Positions 34,507 to 42,484 of a stretch of 64,000 bases of DNA are shown here, piece by piece; the first letter of the stretch is position 1; each line of letters opens with the position of its first letter. This DNA comes from DIGJ01 sp031553075. GTDB lineage: Bacteria; Bacillota; Clostridia; Lachnospirales; Lachnospiraceae. The position numbers and the translations under genes were made by a program. A model generated the notes under the pieces. It made no database searches. It was not told the DNA's origin and worked only from the letters and a program-made list of their open reading frames with translations. The stretch lies in NCBI GenBank assembly GCA_031553075.1, contig JAVBLX010000003.1, positions 19,736-83,735 of the forward strand. Reading direction: 5' to 3'.

Positions 34507-34762
34507 TTGCGGAAGTTACCAGTGTGGTAAAGTCCTTAAATCCAAGATTCATCTTTTCAATTGTTTTACGGTCTTTCTCACTAAACATAAAATTATAAGC
34601 TTCTACAATATCGTCTGGTCCGACATTGCCCTTGTTCATAACCTGCATGACCTTCAACATGGTTGTAGCAGAAGCATCAACTTCCAGCTCGTGCTTGTTA
34701 ATTCTAATCTTTGGGTTTTCTTCAAAACTTAATTTTTCTGTTATATCAATTACTTTTGCCAT
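34469..34762 (-). CDS. Tail assembly chaperone, first frame
   Basis: A 97-residue acidic protein (VIDITEKLSFEENPKIRINK, then EKMNLGFKDFTTLVTSAIEL). It lies between the tail tube gene and the Gp15-like frame, the usual place for the lambda G-like chaperone. AAGGAG precedes ATG 34762. The following frame overlaps its end. Confidence 0.7.
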   Translation of the reverse strand: MAKVIDITEKLSFEENPKIRINKHELEVDASATTMLKVMQVMNKGNVGPDDIVEAYNFMFSEKDRKTIEKMNLGFKDFTTLVTSAIELVAGNEAAGE

Positions 34763-34793
34763 TGATTTACTCCTTTCAAAAAAACGTCCAAGG

Positions 34794-34868
34794 CTATTCC
34801 TCCTCGGGCGCATCATCTACAATATTCTTATTTTCTTCACCACCCGTGGTCACTTCCACGGGGTTGTT
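34794..34868 (-). other. +1 frameshift extension of the major tail protein (candidate)
   Basis: After CCC at 34870-34872, skipping the T of TAA gives AAC AAC CCC GTG GAA and an open frame of 24 codons to TAG. Listeria phage PSA makes long tail protein by +1 slippage at a comparable CCC-stop site. The extension is acidic (DDAPEEE end). Confidence 0.55.
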
Positions 34869-35316
34869 AGGGTGTGGCAGATGCTGGCTCAAAGTTTGGC
34901 TTACCCTTGCAATGGATTTCAAACTCCAATCCATCAAGAGCAGTGCTGTCTCCACCTCCAGGAGTTGTCACATTTACAACACAGTTAAACGCAACTTTTG
35001 CTCCACTGGGAAGTTCCCACTCAAACTTAGTAACAACATCATTCCCACTCTTCCAAGCCAACCCAGCAACATAATCATTCCCTGGGTCACCATAAGTCCT
35101 CTTCCCTGAAAAACTAAAGGACAATTTCTTGCTGGTCATCATTGCATCTCCCCAGCCCTCGTGTTCCATTGCATTCCATTCCTCAATGCCTCCATCAATG
35201 GATGGGGCAAAATTATCAAGATTGGCAATAATCACCATGTCTGGGTCTGTGCTTTCTATGCCATTTTTGCCAATTTTGAATTTATTGTTATAAACGGGAT
35301 ATACTTTCTTATCCAT
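34867..35316 (-). CDS. Major tail (tube) protein
   Basis: A 149-residue beta-rich protein (KFKIGKNGIESTDPDMVIIA, then FSGKRTYGDPGNDYVAGLAW). It is the expected tube subunit by order and size. AAAGGAGC precedes ATG 35316. The final codons are CCC-TAA. A +1 slip there would continue for 24 residues (starting NNPVEVTTGGEEN) to a TAG at 34794, filling the otherwise empty gap before the chaperone gene. Confidence 0.82.
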   Translation of the reverse strand: MDKKVYPVYNNKFKIGKNGIESTDPDMVIIANLDNFAPSIDGGIEEWNAMEHEGWGDAMMTSKKLSFSFSGKRTYGDPGNDYVAGLAWKSGNDVVTKFEWELPSGAKVAFNCVVNVTTPGGGDSTALDGLEFEIHCKGKPNFEPASATP

Positions 35317-35725
35317 TTTTATTGCTCCTTTCATAAACAAAATCCAGCCAGATGACATACTCATACACTCCGTCATCATCGGTCCCAACGTCTTGCGGTT
35401 CGGGAACCTGCATACGGATAAAATGTACCTGTGTATCACCTATGGCCAGGCTAGTTTCTTTTTGTAATGTTTCAAATAGCTTATAAGCCACTCTTTCCGT
35501 TTCATCAGTTGACTTTGTCCAGTGAACCAGTAAAGATATTGGTTTTACCGCATAAGTAGTGGCATCCAAACCACCGAGGGCAATTTGGGGCGATCCGTCT
35601 GTCTTTCGTGAATATACCCCGATGGCCTTTTGTTTCTTGCTGTCCATTTTTCCGATATATACATTTTCATCGGTGGCAATGCCCAAGCTGGAAATATACT
35701 CACGAATATCTTTTTTTGATAACAT
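35309..35725 (-). CDS. Minor capsid protein (Minor_capsid_3-like), tail terminator candidate
   Basis: A 138-residue protein (MLSKKDIREYISSLGIATDE, then ISLLVHWTKSTDETERVAYK). It occupies the tail-completion slot directly before the tube gene in A118-like phages. It overlaps the tube start by 8 bp and abuts the upstream minor capsid gene. Confidence 0.75.
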   Translation of the reverse strand: MLSKKDIREYISSLGIATDENVYIGKMDSKKQKAIGVYSRKTDGSPQIALGGLDATTYAVKPISLLVHWTKSTDETERVAYKLFETLQKETSLAIGDTQVHFIRMQVPEPQDVGTDDDGVYEYVIWLDFVYERSNKNG

Positions 35726-36105
35726 CAGATGCCACTCTCCTTTTTATAAAACTGTTTAAACTTATTCTTGGCAAAATCCTGCTTCTTTCCGCCCTCTAAC
35801 CAATCCTCGTACCATTCGCCCCTGGCGTTGGGGTTTTCATCAATGGAGAAATCATACTCGGGGTGGTAATATAAACGTCTTGCATATGGATTACTGGTAG
35901 AAAGTGTAACACTTCCCTTTGAAGAATTTCTATAGTCTACAAAGGTACTTTCGTTCTGTGTATTTCCAGTATCGAACGGCATTACCTGCGCCTGAATCAC
36001 ATCCGTATGCAATGCTTCGGCTGTCTTCTCCAATGCCGTTACTTGTGCCTGGGTGAGTTGCCGAATCTTCGGAAAGTTCATTTTCACAGTTGATGATACT
36101 TTCAT
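35725..36105 (-). CDS. Minor capsid protein (Minor_capsid_2-like)
   Basis: A 126-residue protein (MNFPKIRQLTQAQVTALEKT, then YARRLYYHPEYDFSIDENPN). The motif LYYHPEYDF is characteristic of this group of head-tail connection proteins. The start overlaps the upstream stop as TGATG, implying translational coupling. A 7-residue longer start at 36126 is possible. Confidence 0.78.
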   Translation of the reverse strand: MKVSSTVKMNFPKIRQLTQAQVTALEKTAEALHTDVIQAQVMPFDTGNTQNESTFVDYRNSSKGSVTLSTSNPYARRLYYHPEYDFSIDENPNARGEWYEDWLEGGKKQDFAKNKFKQFYKKESGI

Positions 36106-36443
36106 CAGACCACATCCAATCTGCAATAATTTACACTTCCATCTGGGTTACGGGCTTTCATTCCTTGTAAGATACGGCGTTCCTCGCCGAATACAGTAAC
36201 AGTACCACCACTAAGACTTGGCATATTCGGGGCAATATCACCCGGAAATAAAGCAGTCCCAGATATCTGGACAATTTTCTTTTCTGCTGTAAGGATAGTC
36301 TTTGCGCTGTCTTGGAAGTTGCATTTCAAATCCAAATCTACGACATGTTCCGGTTCTCCATCTGTATTAAGTTCCTCTGATTCCAAGTGGACATGAATAT
36401 CAATCCGGCATAGTTTTTTAGGTACCAAGCATGGAAATTTCAT
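36105..36443 (-). CDS. Minor capsid protein (Minor_capsid_1-like)
   Basis: A 112-residue protein (MKFPCLVPKKLCRIDIHVHL, then NPDGSVNYCRLDVV). It is the head-tail stopper candidate by order in A118-like prophages. GGTGAG precedes ATG 36443; a frame to 36467 lacks this site. Confidence 0.75.
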   Translation of the reverse strand: MKFPCLVPKKLCRIDIHVHLESEELNTDGEPEHVVDLDLKCNFQDSAKTILTAEKKIVQISGTALFPGDIAPNMPSLSGGTVTVFGEERRILQGMKARNPDGSVNYCRLDVV

Positions 36444-36829
36444 TATCTCACCGCCAATCCGCAACACAATCCAGTTTGGGAAAGCAATTCATATACATCT
36501 TTTGTCATGACAACTCCTTTTTGCACATGCATGTTGATTCCCTTACCAAATTGAGTCGAAACACCATTAATACTGTAGCCACTTAGGATAGTGTCCAGAT
36601 CATCAGCGTTCTCATATTCAAACTCTGCTTGATGGCACACAACTTCCCGGACAATGTCCTGCTGAAACCTCGTTAAATTAATAATTCCCCGACCTACAAT
36701 ACGGTTGTAAGTCAGGGAATCAATATGTTGACTGGATTTGCGTAGAGCCTTTTGAAGGGATTCTTCCGGGATAATATCACCGCCATAGCTGCCCCGGTAA
36801 TACTCCGGTGTTGCATATGTTTCATACAT
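36443..36829 (-). CDS. Head-tail connector (adaptor) candidate
   Basis: A 128-residue mainly helical protein (YRGSYGGDIIPEESLQKALR, then LTRFQQDIVREVVCHQAEFE). Size and location after the capsid genes match gp6/YqbG-type adaptors. AGGAAAGGG precedes ATG 36829; the longer frame to 37018 overlaps the next gene and is not supported. Confidence 0.7.
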   Translation of the reverse strand: MYETYATPEYYRGSYGGDIIPEESLQKALRKSSQHIDSLTYNRIVGRGIINLTRFQQDIVREVVCHQAEFEYENADDLDTILSGYSINGVSTQFGKGINMHVQKGVVMTKDVYELLSQTGLCCGLAVR

Positions 36830-36830
36830 A

Positions 36831-37115
36831 TTATTTTCCCTTTCCTTTCCTGGCGCTTGGTTTTTCCTCACCGTCAGATGCAAGAGGATCCTCGTCTTCC
36901 TTATTATCCGGTTCCTCTTCATCGAGATTGTCGGGTTCTTCTGGTTCCTCTTCGGGATCTTCAGGAACGTTGGGAATTTCCTCTTCCACTCGATATCCAT
37001 GCTCTTTAAACCATTCAATCAGGTTAGGTTTGTCTGTTTCTCCTACACCCATAGCAAACACAACGCTTGCGGAAATGCCCGTATAATGTTTGTTGGGCGA
37101 ATAAATCTTTGCCAT
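36831..37115 (-). CDS. Small phage head protein with acidic tail
   Basis: A 94-residue protein. The first ~45 residues are ordered (YSPNKHYTGISASVVFAMGV, then LIEWFKEHGYRVEE). The rest is a Glu/Asp/Pro-rich tail ending in a basic patch (SARKGKGK). Similar short proteins sit between capsid and connector genes in many prophages. GGAGGT lies 6 bp before ATG 37115. Confidence 0.65.
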   Translation of the reverse strand: MAKIYSPNKHYTGISASVVFAMGVGETDKPNLIEWFKEHGYRVEEEIPNVPEDPEEEPEEPDNLDEEEPDNKEDEDPLASDGEEKPSARKGKGK

Positions 37116-37126
37116 GTCCATACCTC

Positions 37127-38083
37127 CTATCGAATTTTTACGTTGGTAATTTTTCCAGCTGCTTTTGATGCTTTCAAAGCAATGGCCGCCAGCATTTCGA
37201 CTTCACCTTTCTTAACAGCTCCGGCAGTCGTGAAATCCGGCAACCATGTTTTTACTGGTGATTGTCCTGCCATGGAAACACCGTGAAGTCCATCCAGTCC
37301 AAGTCTACCAAAGTATAAGGAGCTTATCCCCGTTGTTTCATTGGTTTTGACAACATCATCGTTGGAACCCGATTTTGCTCCATGGTCAACCAGGGGGATA
37401 CCGTTATATGTTTCAACTTCACGCCCCCAGTCATCTTTTGTGGTCTGGTATCTTCCTGCCAGTTTTGCACATAATTGAATTACTGAGATAAAATCCGTGT
37501 TGCCACCGATGAAATCGGGTTTCCCATCCAGTCTCTTAAGGAACTTATCCAGATAGAACATGAAGGTGATATAGTTTTCTTTGATTTTAGCCGCTGTAGA
37601 CATATCCAAAGTGTCAGGCAGAATAAATTCCGTAGAGCTGCCTGTCAGAGCCTTGTCCAGCCCGTCAAAGGATTTTGAATCTACAGCGGAGTCACCATTG
37701 ATAAAGGTGTCATTGAAAAGCGCTTGCGCTGCCTTGACCTTTTGGGTAATCTGCAAATCCACCTCAGAAATTATACCGCCCATATTGGCAATGACCCTGT
37801 CGATTTCAAATGCTCCACCGAACACTTTCAGTTCAACAGTGTGCCTTTTCTTCTCGACTTCATGAGTTGAATACTCGGTATTGACCTCTCTAAATTCCGC
37901 TTTTGGCTGTGTTTCCAGTCTTGTGTACCCGTATGTAAGGGTAGCACCACCACCTGTTGGAGAAACTGCATCGTCAAAAGTCAGTTTATCCAAAATATAA
38001 TTAGACTTTCTGAACTCATCAATTACTCCCATTTGTAAATCATCCTGCACGTTCTTTTGTGCCTCTGCTAATGTAATAGACAT
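37127..38083 (-). CDS. Major capsid protein
   Basis: A 318-residue protein (EAQKNVQDDLQMGVIDEFRK, then GGAFEIDRVIANMGGIISEV). It has the pattern of Firmicute phage coat proteins with an HK97-like fold: an E-loop-like region near KAEFREVNTEYS and a beta/helical core. It directly follows the scaffold gene, as expected. No protease gene is present, consistent with a GP20-type scaffold system. Confidence 0.85.
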   Translation of the reverse strand: MSITLAEAQKNVQDDLQMGVIDEFRKSNYILDKLTFDDAVSPTGGGATLTYGYTRLETQPKAEFREVNTEYSTHEVEKKRHTVELKVFGGAFEIDRVIANMGGIISEVDLQITQKVKAAQALFNDTFINGDSAVDSKSFDGLDKALTGSSTEFILPDTLDMSTAAKIKENYITFMFYLDKFLKRLDGKPDFIGGNTDFISVIQLCAKLAGRYQTTKDDWGREVETYNGIPLVDHGAKSGSNDDVVKTNETTGISSLYFGRLGLDGLHGVSMAGQSPVKTWLPDFTTAGAVKKGEVEMLAAIALKASKAAGKITNVKIR

Positions 38084-38109
38084 AATAAATTACCTTTCCC
38101 TTTCTAAAA

Positions 38110-38685
38110 TTACTGTTGATAGTGTGCTGCAATCGCATCTTTCAAGCTAACATTACTAGTGTCACCACCGCTAGTTGGAGGATTGCCACCAACCTTATAA
38201 AAGCCAGGCTTTGTTTCATTTTGCTTGTCATCAACAAAAAGATAAGCTTTGCTTTCTTTCAAGCTTTTATACTGTTCGTCAATGCCCGTCACTTTTCCAT
38301 CGTCTGCGAGGATTAGCTTGTTTTTATCAAACAGACCGGCAACTAAATCTTCGTCATGAACCTTCCCCGACAAGGTAAGTTTGATAGCATTTAAAAGCTT
38401 AGTATCCTTTAATTCTCCCTGAAATCTCGTTTCAGCTTCCTTGGCATCGTCCTGAAGCTTTTGAATCTGCTTTTGAAGTTCCTCACTGTTTCCACTGGAT
38501 TTTTTTAAATCCTCCATAGCATCTTCATTTTGTTTTGCCACTGTTTTCAGATTCTTATTTTCGGTACTGACCTCGTCAAATCTGTGTTTTGGTACATAAG
38601 TTGTCAGCTCCTTTGCTGATTCCTCCGCTGCTTTCGTTGCTTGGTCCTCTGTTAATCCGATTGCAATAAATTGTTCCTTTGTCAT
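38110..38685 (-). CDS. Scaffolding protein (phage minor structural GP20 type)
   Basis: A 191-residue protein, largely coiled coil (LKTVAKQNEDAMEDLKKSSG, then LQDDAKEAETRFQGELKDTK). The N-terminus (FIAIGLTEDQATKAAEESAK) is typical of GP20 scaffolds, which guide capsid assembly and exit before packaging. It sits directly before the capsid gene. Confidence 0.88.
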   Translation of the reverse strand: MTKEQFIAIGLTEDQATKAAEESAKELTTYVPKHRFDEVSTENKNLKTVAKQNEDAMEDLKKSSGNSEELQKQIQKLQDDAKEAETRFQGELKDTKLLNAIKLTLSGKVHDEDLVAGLFDKNKLILADDGKVTGIDEQYKSLKESKAYLFVDDKQNETKPGFYKVGGNPPTSGGDTSNVSLKDAIAAHYQQ

Positions 38686-38760
38686 AATTTTACACTCCTT
38701 CGCTTTGTTATCCCGGTCTCGTCCGGTGGATTGTATAGTTTATCCTCATTTCGGAGCATA

Positions 38761-38792
38761 ATAAAAGCACCCTGCATTTCTGCAAGATGCTC
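38761..38792 (-). terminator. Terminator after the 62-aa gene
   Basis: On the minus strand AGCATC-TTGCA pairs with TGCA-GGGTGCT around a 4-nt loop and TTTTATT follows. It may split late transcription between the packaging and capsid genes. Confidence 0.6.
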
Positions 38793-38793
38793 A

Positions 38794-38982
38794 TTATTTC
38801 GTTTTTGGTAAGTCGTAATGAATTTTTAAAACACTTCGTTTCAATCCTAAACTATCACATTTCTCAGTCACTGCTTTTCTTAATTCACCATCAACCTCGC
38901 CCAGCGTCAAAGACATATCTAAAAGGAACTGAACAAACTCTTCTTCGGTTTCAACGCTTTTAAACTTCTCCTTCAATGTCAT
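38794..38982 (-). CDS. Small protein coupled to the zincin-bearing minor capsid gene
   Basis: A 62-residue helical, charged protein (LKEKFKSVETEEEFVQFLLD, then LRKAVTEKCDSLGLKRSVLK). Its ATG overlaps the minor capsid stop as ATGA, so translation is coupled. A terminator follows directly. The pairing with a putative toxin-like peptidase domain makes an immunity or chaperone role possible, but nothing in the sequence proves it. Confidence 0.65.
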   Translation of the reverse strand: MTLKEKFKSVETEEEFVQFLLDMSLTLGEVDGELRKAVTEKCDSLGLKRSVLKIHYDLPKTK

Positions 38983-40604
38983 TTAACCATCTCCTTTATA
39001 TAATCAAATAATTTCTTGTCTTTAGATTCCAATAATGCCGGATTCTCAATATAACAGCTGTACCCTTCACTGAAATATTCACCTAATGCATCTGGATTAA
39101 CAAAACCGTCTATTACCATTTCACAATAGGAATCATATACTCTTCCCTGATACATAGAAATAAATCGATCATCTTGAATATAATTTATTGGTTTTATAAA
39201 TGTATCAATATCTACCATGATACTCCTAGCGGGATGAGATTTAGATATATCTTCAATTAAGGCTCTAAATATTGGCTCTTCCCAAACACCAACCGCTTCT
39301 TCAATCGCATGTCCAGTCTCATGCACCAATTCAAAAGGCTCGTAGTCTTCCAGAAGATATATGATACCGCTCCGAGGGTCGAACCTTGATGCTCCGTTTT
39401 GAATAATCTCAATTTCAACACCCTTATCCCTAAGTATACGCTGGTGATTCTCAGGAAGCAAGTCCAATTCTTCCTGTATATTATGAACTGTATGCATGGT
39501 GGTAGTTTCCCAGTTTCTTATCGGGAGAAATTCCACTTCTCTTAGTGTATCGCTTCTATTGTGCCGCTCCTGCGCCCTCTGCTCATACATTTTTTTATTT
39601 TGTGGATCCAGTGAGCCATCTGCCAGCCGTTTATATTTCTCTGCCTGACGATTAATGTACTGATGCCGGGCTTCTTCTTTATTGACTTTCTCAATTTCAT
39701 TTATTTCATTCCTGGTAAATCTATCGTCTGGTGGTTCTGAAATCTCCTCAAAATATGTACTGTGACTATCTTTGCACCTGGGGTGATACAGACCTCGGGA
39801 AATGGCCACGCTCATGAGCATATATGGTCCATCTGACTTCTTTCCACCTGACCATACATCATCTATCAGGATTTTCCCGACAAATGGCAGGCATTTGGGA
39901 CAAGGATTTCCACGTTTGTTTATCATTACGGTGGATATTCCCCACTCTTGCCGCTTTTCACCTTCTCCTTGAAGATATGCCCGTTTATTAGCTGTGCGGA
40001 TTGCCATGTCTGCATAGTCAGCCAGCGTATGCCTCGCACCGTTTTTATACTCAACACAATTCAGCCCCGCCGATAACATATCTTTTGTAGCCATATCAAC
40101 AGCCTTTTCATAGGTACCGGCTCCGCTATTAGCATATACTTGGGCGTTAAAAATTACCTTCCGGTATTTGTCATTGGCCATGCGAAGAATAGCGTGTTCT
40201 GCTTTCTGCATATCATCCGTGGTGGCCTTGATTAAGGTTTCCAGTTTCCGGTCATTGAGTTTGAAGAACTGAGCGGACATTGCCGGACTTGCCTTGGCAG
40301 CTCCCTTAAAACCTTTTTTAATAGCTCTTAGGATTTCAGCTTCTTGTTCCATGTTTCCAGTCTGCCTGGCAAGGCATATCATTTCTTCAATCTGGATATT
40401 AATACTTTTAAACTGCTTGCTGTACTTCTTCTGATTTTTGGCCTTATATTCCTCCAAATATCTGAGCTGCTCGACCTGCCATTGAGTCCATTCAATCCCA
40501 AGTTTGGTTTCCTCTGCCCGGTGTCTGTCTAAATTGCGGATTGCGGAAGCAATTAGTTCCTGCTCAATTTTTTGAAATGCTAGTGTGATGTCATAATCTG
40601 TCAT
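38979..40604 (-). CDS. Minor capsid/head morphogenesis protein with C-terminal zincin metallopeptidase domain
   Basis: A 541-residue protein. Residues ~1-330 match the Phage_min_cap2/SPP1 gp7-like family, with a CPKC/CKDSHS region typical of its C-terminal part. Residues ~390-541 form an extra domain with the zinc motif VHETGHAIEE and a downstream SEGYSCYIEN that may supply the third ligand. Toxin-like zincins fused to this minor capsid family could be injected with DNA. Start 40604 has AGGTGAT upstream; a GTG at 40613 overlaps that site. Confidence 0.8.
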   Translation of the reverse strand: MTDYDITLAFQKIEQELIASAIRNLDRHRAEETKLGIEWTQWQVEQLRYLEEYKAKNQKKYSKQFKSINIQIEEMICLARQTGNMEQEAEILRAIKKGFKGAAKASPAMSAQFFKLNDRKLETLIKATTDDMQKAEHAILRMANDKYRKVIFNAQVYANSGAGTYEKAVDMATKDMLSAGLNCVEYKNGARHTLADYADMAIRTANKRAYLQGEGEKRQEWGISTVMINKRGNPCPKCLPFVGKILIDDVWSGGKKSDGPYMLMSVAISRGLYHPRCKDSHSTYFEEISEPPDDRFTRNEINEIEKVNKEEARHQYINRQAEKYKRLADGSLDPQNKKMYEQRAQERHNRSDTLREVEFLPIRNWETTTMHTVHNIQEELDLLPENHQRILRDKGVEIEIIQNGASRFDPRSGIIYLLEDYEPFELVHETGHAIEEAVGVWEEPIFRALIEDISKSHPARSIMVDIDTFIKPINYIQDDRFISMYQGRVYDSYCEMVIDGFVNPDALGEYFSEGYSCYIENPALLESKDKKLFDYIKEMVK

Positions 40605-40609
40605 AGATA

Positions 40610-40831
40610 TCACCTGCCATTGGAATAAACTTTAAAGCCTTGCCGTTTTAGGTTCTGAGTCTGTTGCTTGAGTTGAATAATGCTTTTGCAGTGATCGCAC
40701 CGAAGTTCGGCATATCCTTTCTTCTCAACGGCATAAATCCCAAACGGTACCTGTTCTGAAGCTATTTTTAACAATCCCTCAAACTCCGTTTGTCCCATCT
40801 TGTAAGTTCGGTTCATTACCTTTACCTTCAT
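40610..40831 (-). CDS. Small phage protein between portal and minor capsid genes
   Basis: A 73-residue basic protein (VMNRTYKMGQTEFEGLLKIA) with a CDHC motif and Gln-rich middle. One CxxC alone would not form a full zinc site unless it dimerises. GGAGGG precedes ATG 40831, which overlaps the portal stop. Function unknown. Confidence 0.6.
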   Translation of the reverse strand: MKVKVMNRTYKMGQTEFEGLLKIASEQVPFGIYAVEKKGYAELRCDHCKSIIQLKQQTQNLKRQGFKVYSNGR

Positions 40832-42480
40832 CACATTCCCTCCTCAATGAAACTCTCAGCACTTTCCCTTGAAATACCCAATGTACTGGTAATAATGGAA
40901 ATCGCCTCACCTCTTGTTATGCTGCCTTCTTTCACCATCCTTATTACATTCATAAGTGAAGCAATCTGCGCACCGTTTAGTTTTGTTGCCGTGGAATCAC
41001 TATTTCCCTCGATATCTACACTGTCCAAATTTACTCCTGGTTCAGATAACGTCGCAATTCCCTGTTCAGCTTTCAGGCGCTTTACCTCTTCCTCTTTGTC
41101 TTCATCAGACATAGTATCACCATATAACTCATCTACGGACTTTTCAATACTCATTACCTGGGCTTGCCTTGCTTTGGATACCGTATCTACCGTACTATTG
41201 AAATCAGGTGAAGCATACTCACCAAAAGAAACTGACGCCTCATATTGTCCAGGAGTCTTTCCCACCATAAGGTCGTTGACCCTCATGGTCGTATTCATTA
41301 CCATTGGAATTGTGATTGTAAGAGCATCAACAATCTTGCCCCTGACATGCATGGTTATCTTTTCTTTTTCCCGTTGAGCCTCCGCATTGTCGGTTTTCTT
41401 CAGGTCGATTCCCATAGTCGCCGGCGATATGATTCCTTGCAAGACGATATCAAGAAAGCTACTGTAGCTATTCATATATGCCTCATATGTAATCTGTGGC
41501 TGAGATACGTCTATTGTTGCCTTTTTCCCCTCTTCAAATGAGGACTCAATTGCAATAAAGTCATTATCAAATGGATTGGCTGCCATCACTTCCCCCGTTT
41601 CGGGATTCCGTGGAATCAAATCTTTAGGAATATAGCGTTTAATTCTTCCCAGTCGAACCGCATCCAGCCATTGACTGATTACTTCATCCAAAGCGTCCAG
41701 CACATCTGACTTTGTATCAAACAGCGCCTTGCCCCGCCCTTTCCATTTTCCGGATTTAAATATCAAGAAGGGAACGCCCATGATGAAATCGCCATTAAAC
41801 TTCGTATCTTCCAGTCCAATTGTTTCCTCCACCCTATCAAGAGGGCATTCCTTACCTTTGCTGTCATACAGCTTATAGTTTATATACCCTTTACCATACG
41901 TTTCCTCCAATCGGAACGTTTCATTTCCTTTGGCGTAGTTGGTATAGAATTTTATTTCAATCAATCTTCCATACCTGGTATTGAATGCCACGTTATCCAT
42001 CTCGTAAAATTGAATGACCGGGTATTTACTTACTTCGTCCGTGAATATCTTAAATGCACCATCCCCCAAAGCAAGAGCCATCTGAACCGCTTCCCCAATC
42101 ATTTCAATAAATTGGTTATCCGCTGTTATTAAATCCCACAAGTCCTTTATTGGGGTAAACTCTCCCTCTTCTCCAAAGTCCATGCTATCCAGATCAGTTG
42201 TGATGATATCCTTGTAACGGTCCACCACCATACTCACAATGCCACTATGAATCTTTCGTACCTGACCATTGGGTGATGCCGCCCAAAATCTTGATTTATC
42301 CGTATCCCAGCGCATGGTCCCTTTGAAAAACTGGTCAAGTTCTGCCGGTTCTCCGTTATACCATATTCTATTTTTTTGAATGTTCTGCTGGAAGGTATAC
42401 GCTTCCGTTATGGAGATTTCCTTATCCTTTGCCGGAATAATTTTGAGTAGACGAATAACCATATTTTGAATCCAGTTCAT
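40831..42480 (-). CDS. Phage portal protein (SPP1 gp6-like)
   Basis: A 549-residue protein that forms the DNA entry ring. It has the expected N-terminal clip region (WYNGEPAELDQFFKGTMRWD) and MGIDLKKTDNAEAQREKEKI near residue 365, typical of SPP1-type portals. A charged C-terminal tail follows. It lies directly after the large terminase gene. Confidence 0.9.
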   Translation of the reverse strand: MNWIQNMVIRLLKIIPAKDKEISITEAYTFQQNIQKNRIWYNGEPAELDQFFKGTMRWDTDKSRFWAASPNGQVRKIHSGIVSMVVDRYKDIITTDLDSMDFGEEGEFTPIKDLWDLITADNQFIEMIGEAVQMALALGDGAFKIFTDEVSKYPVIQFYEMDNVAFNTRYGRLIEIKFYTNYAKGNETFRLEETYGKGYINYKLYDSKGKECPLDRVEETIGLEDTKFNGDFIMGVPFLIFKSGKWKGRGKALFDTKSDVLDALDEVISQWLDAVRLGRIKRYIPKDLIPRNPETGEVMAANPFDNDFIAIESSFEEGKKATIDVSQPQITYEAYMNSYSSFLDIVLQGIISPATMGIDLKKTDNAEAQREKEKITMHVRGKIVDALTITIPMVMNTTMRVNDLMVGKTPGQYEASVSFGEYASPDFNSTVDTVSKARQAQVMSIEKSVDELYGDTMSDEDKEEEVKRLKAEQGIATLSEPGVNLDSVDIEGNSDSTATKLNGAQIASLMNVIRMVKEGSITRGEAISIITSTLGISRESAESFIEEGM

Positions 42481-42484
42481 CTTA

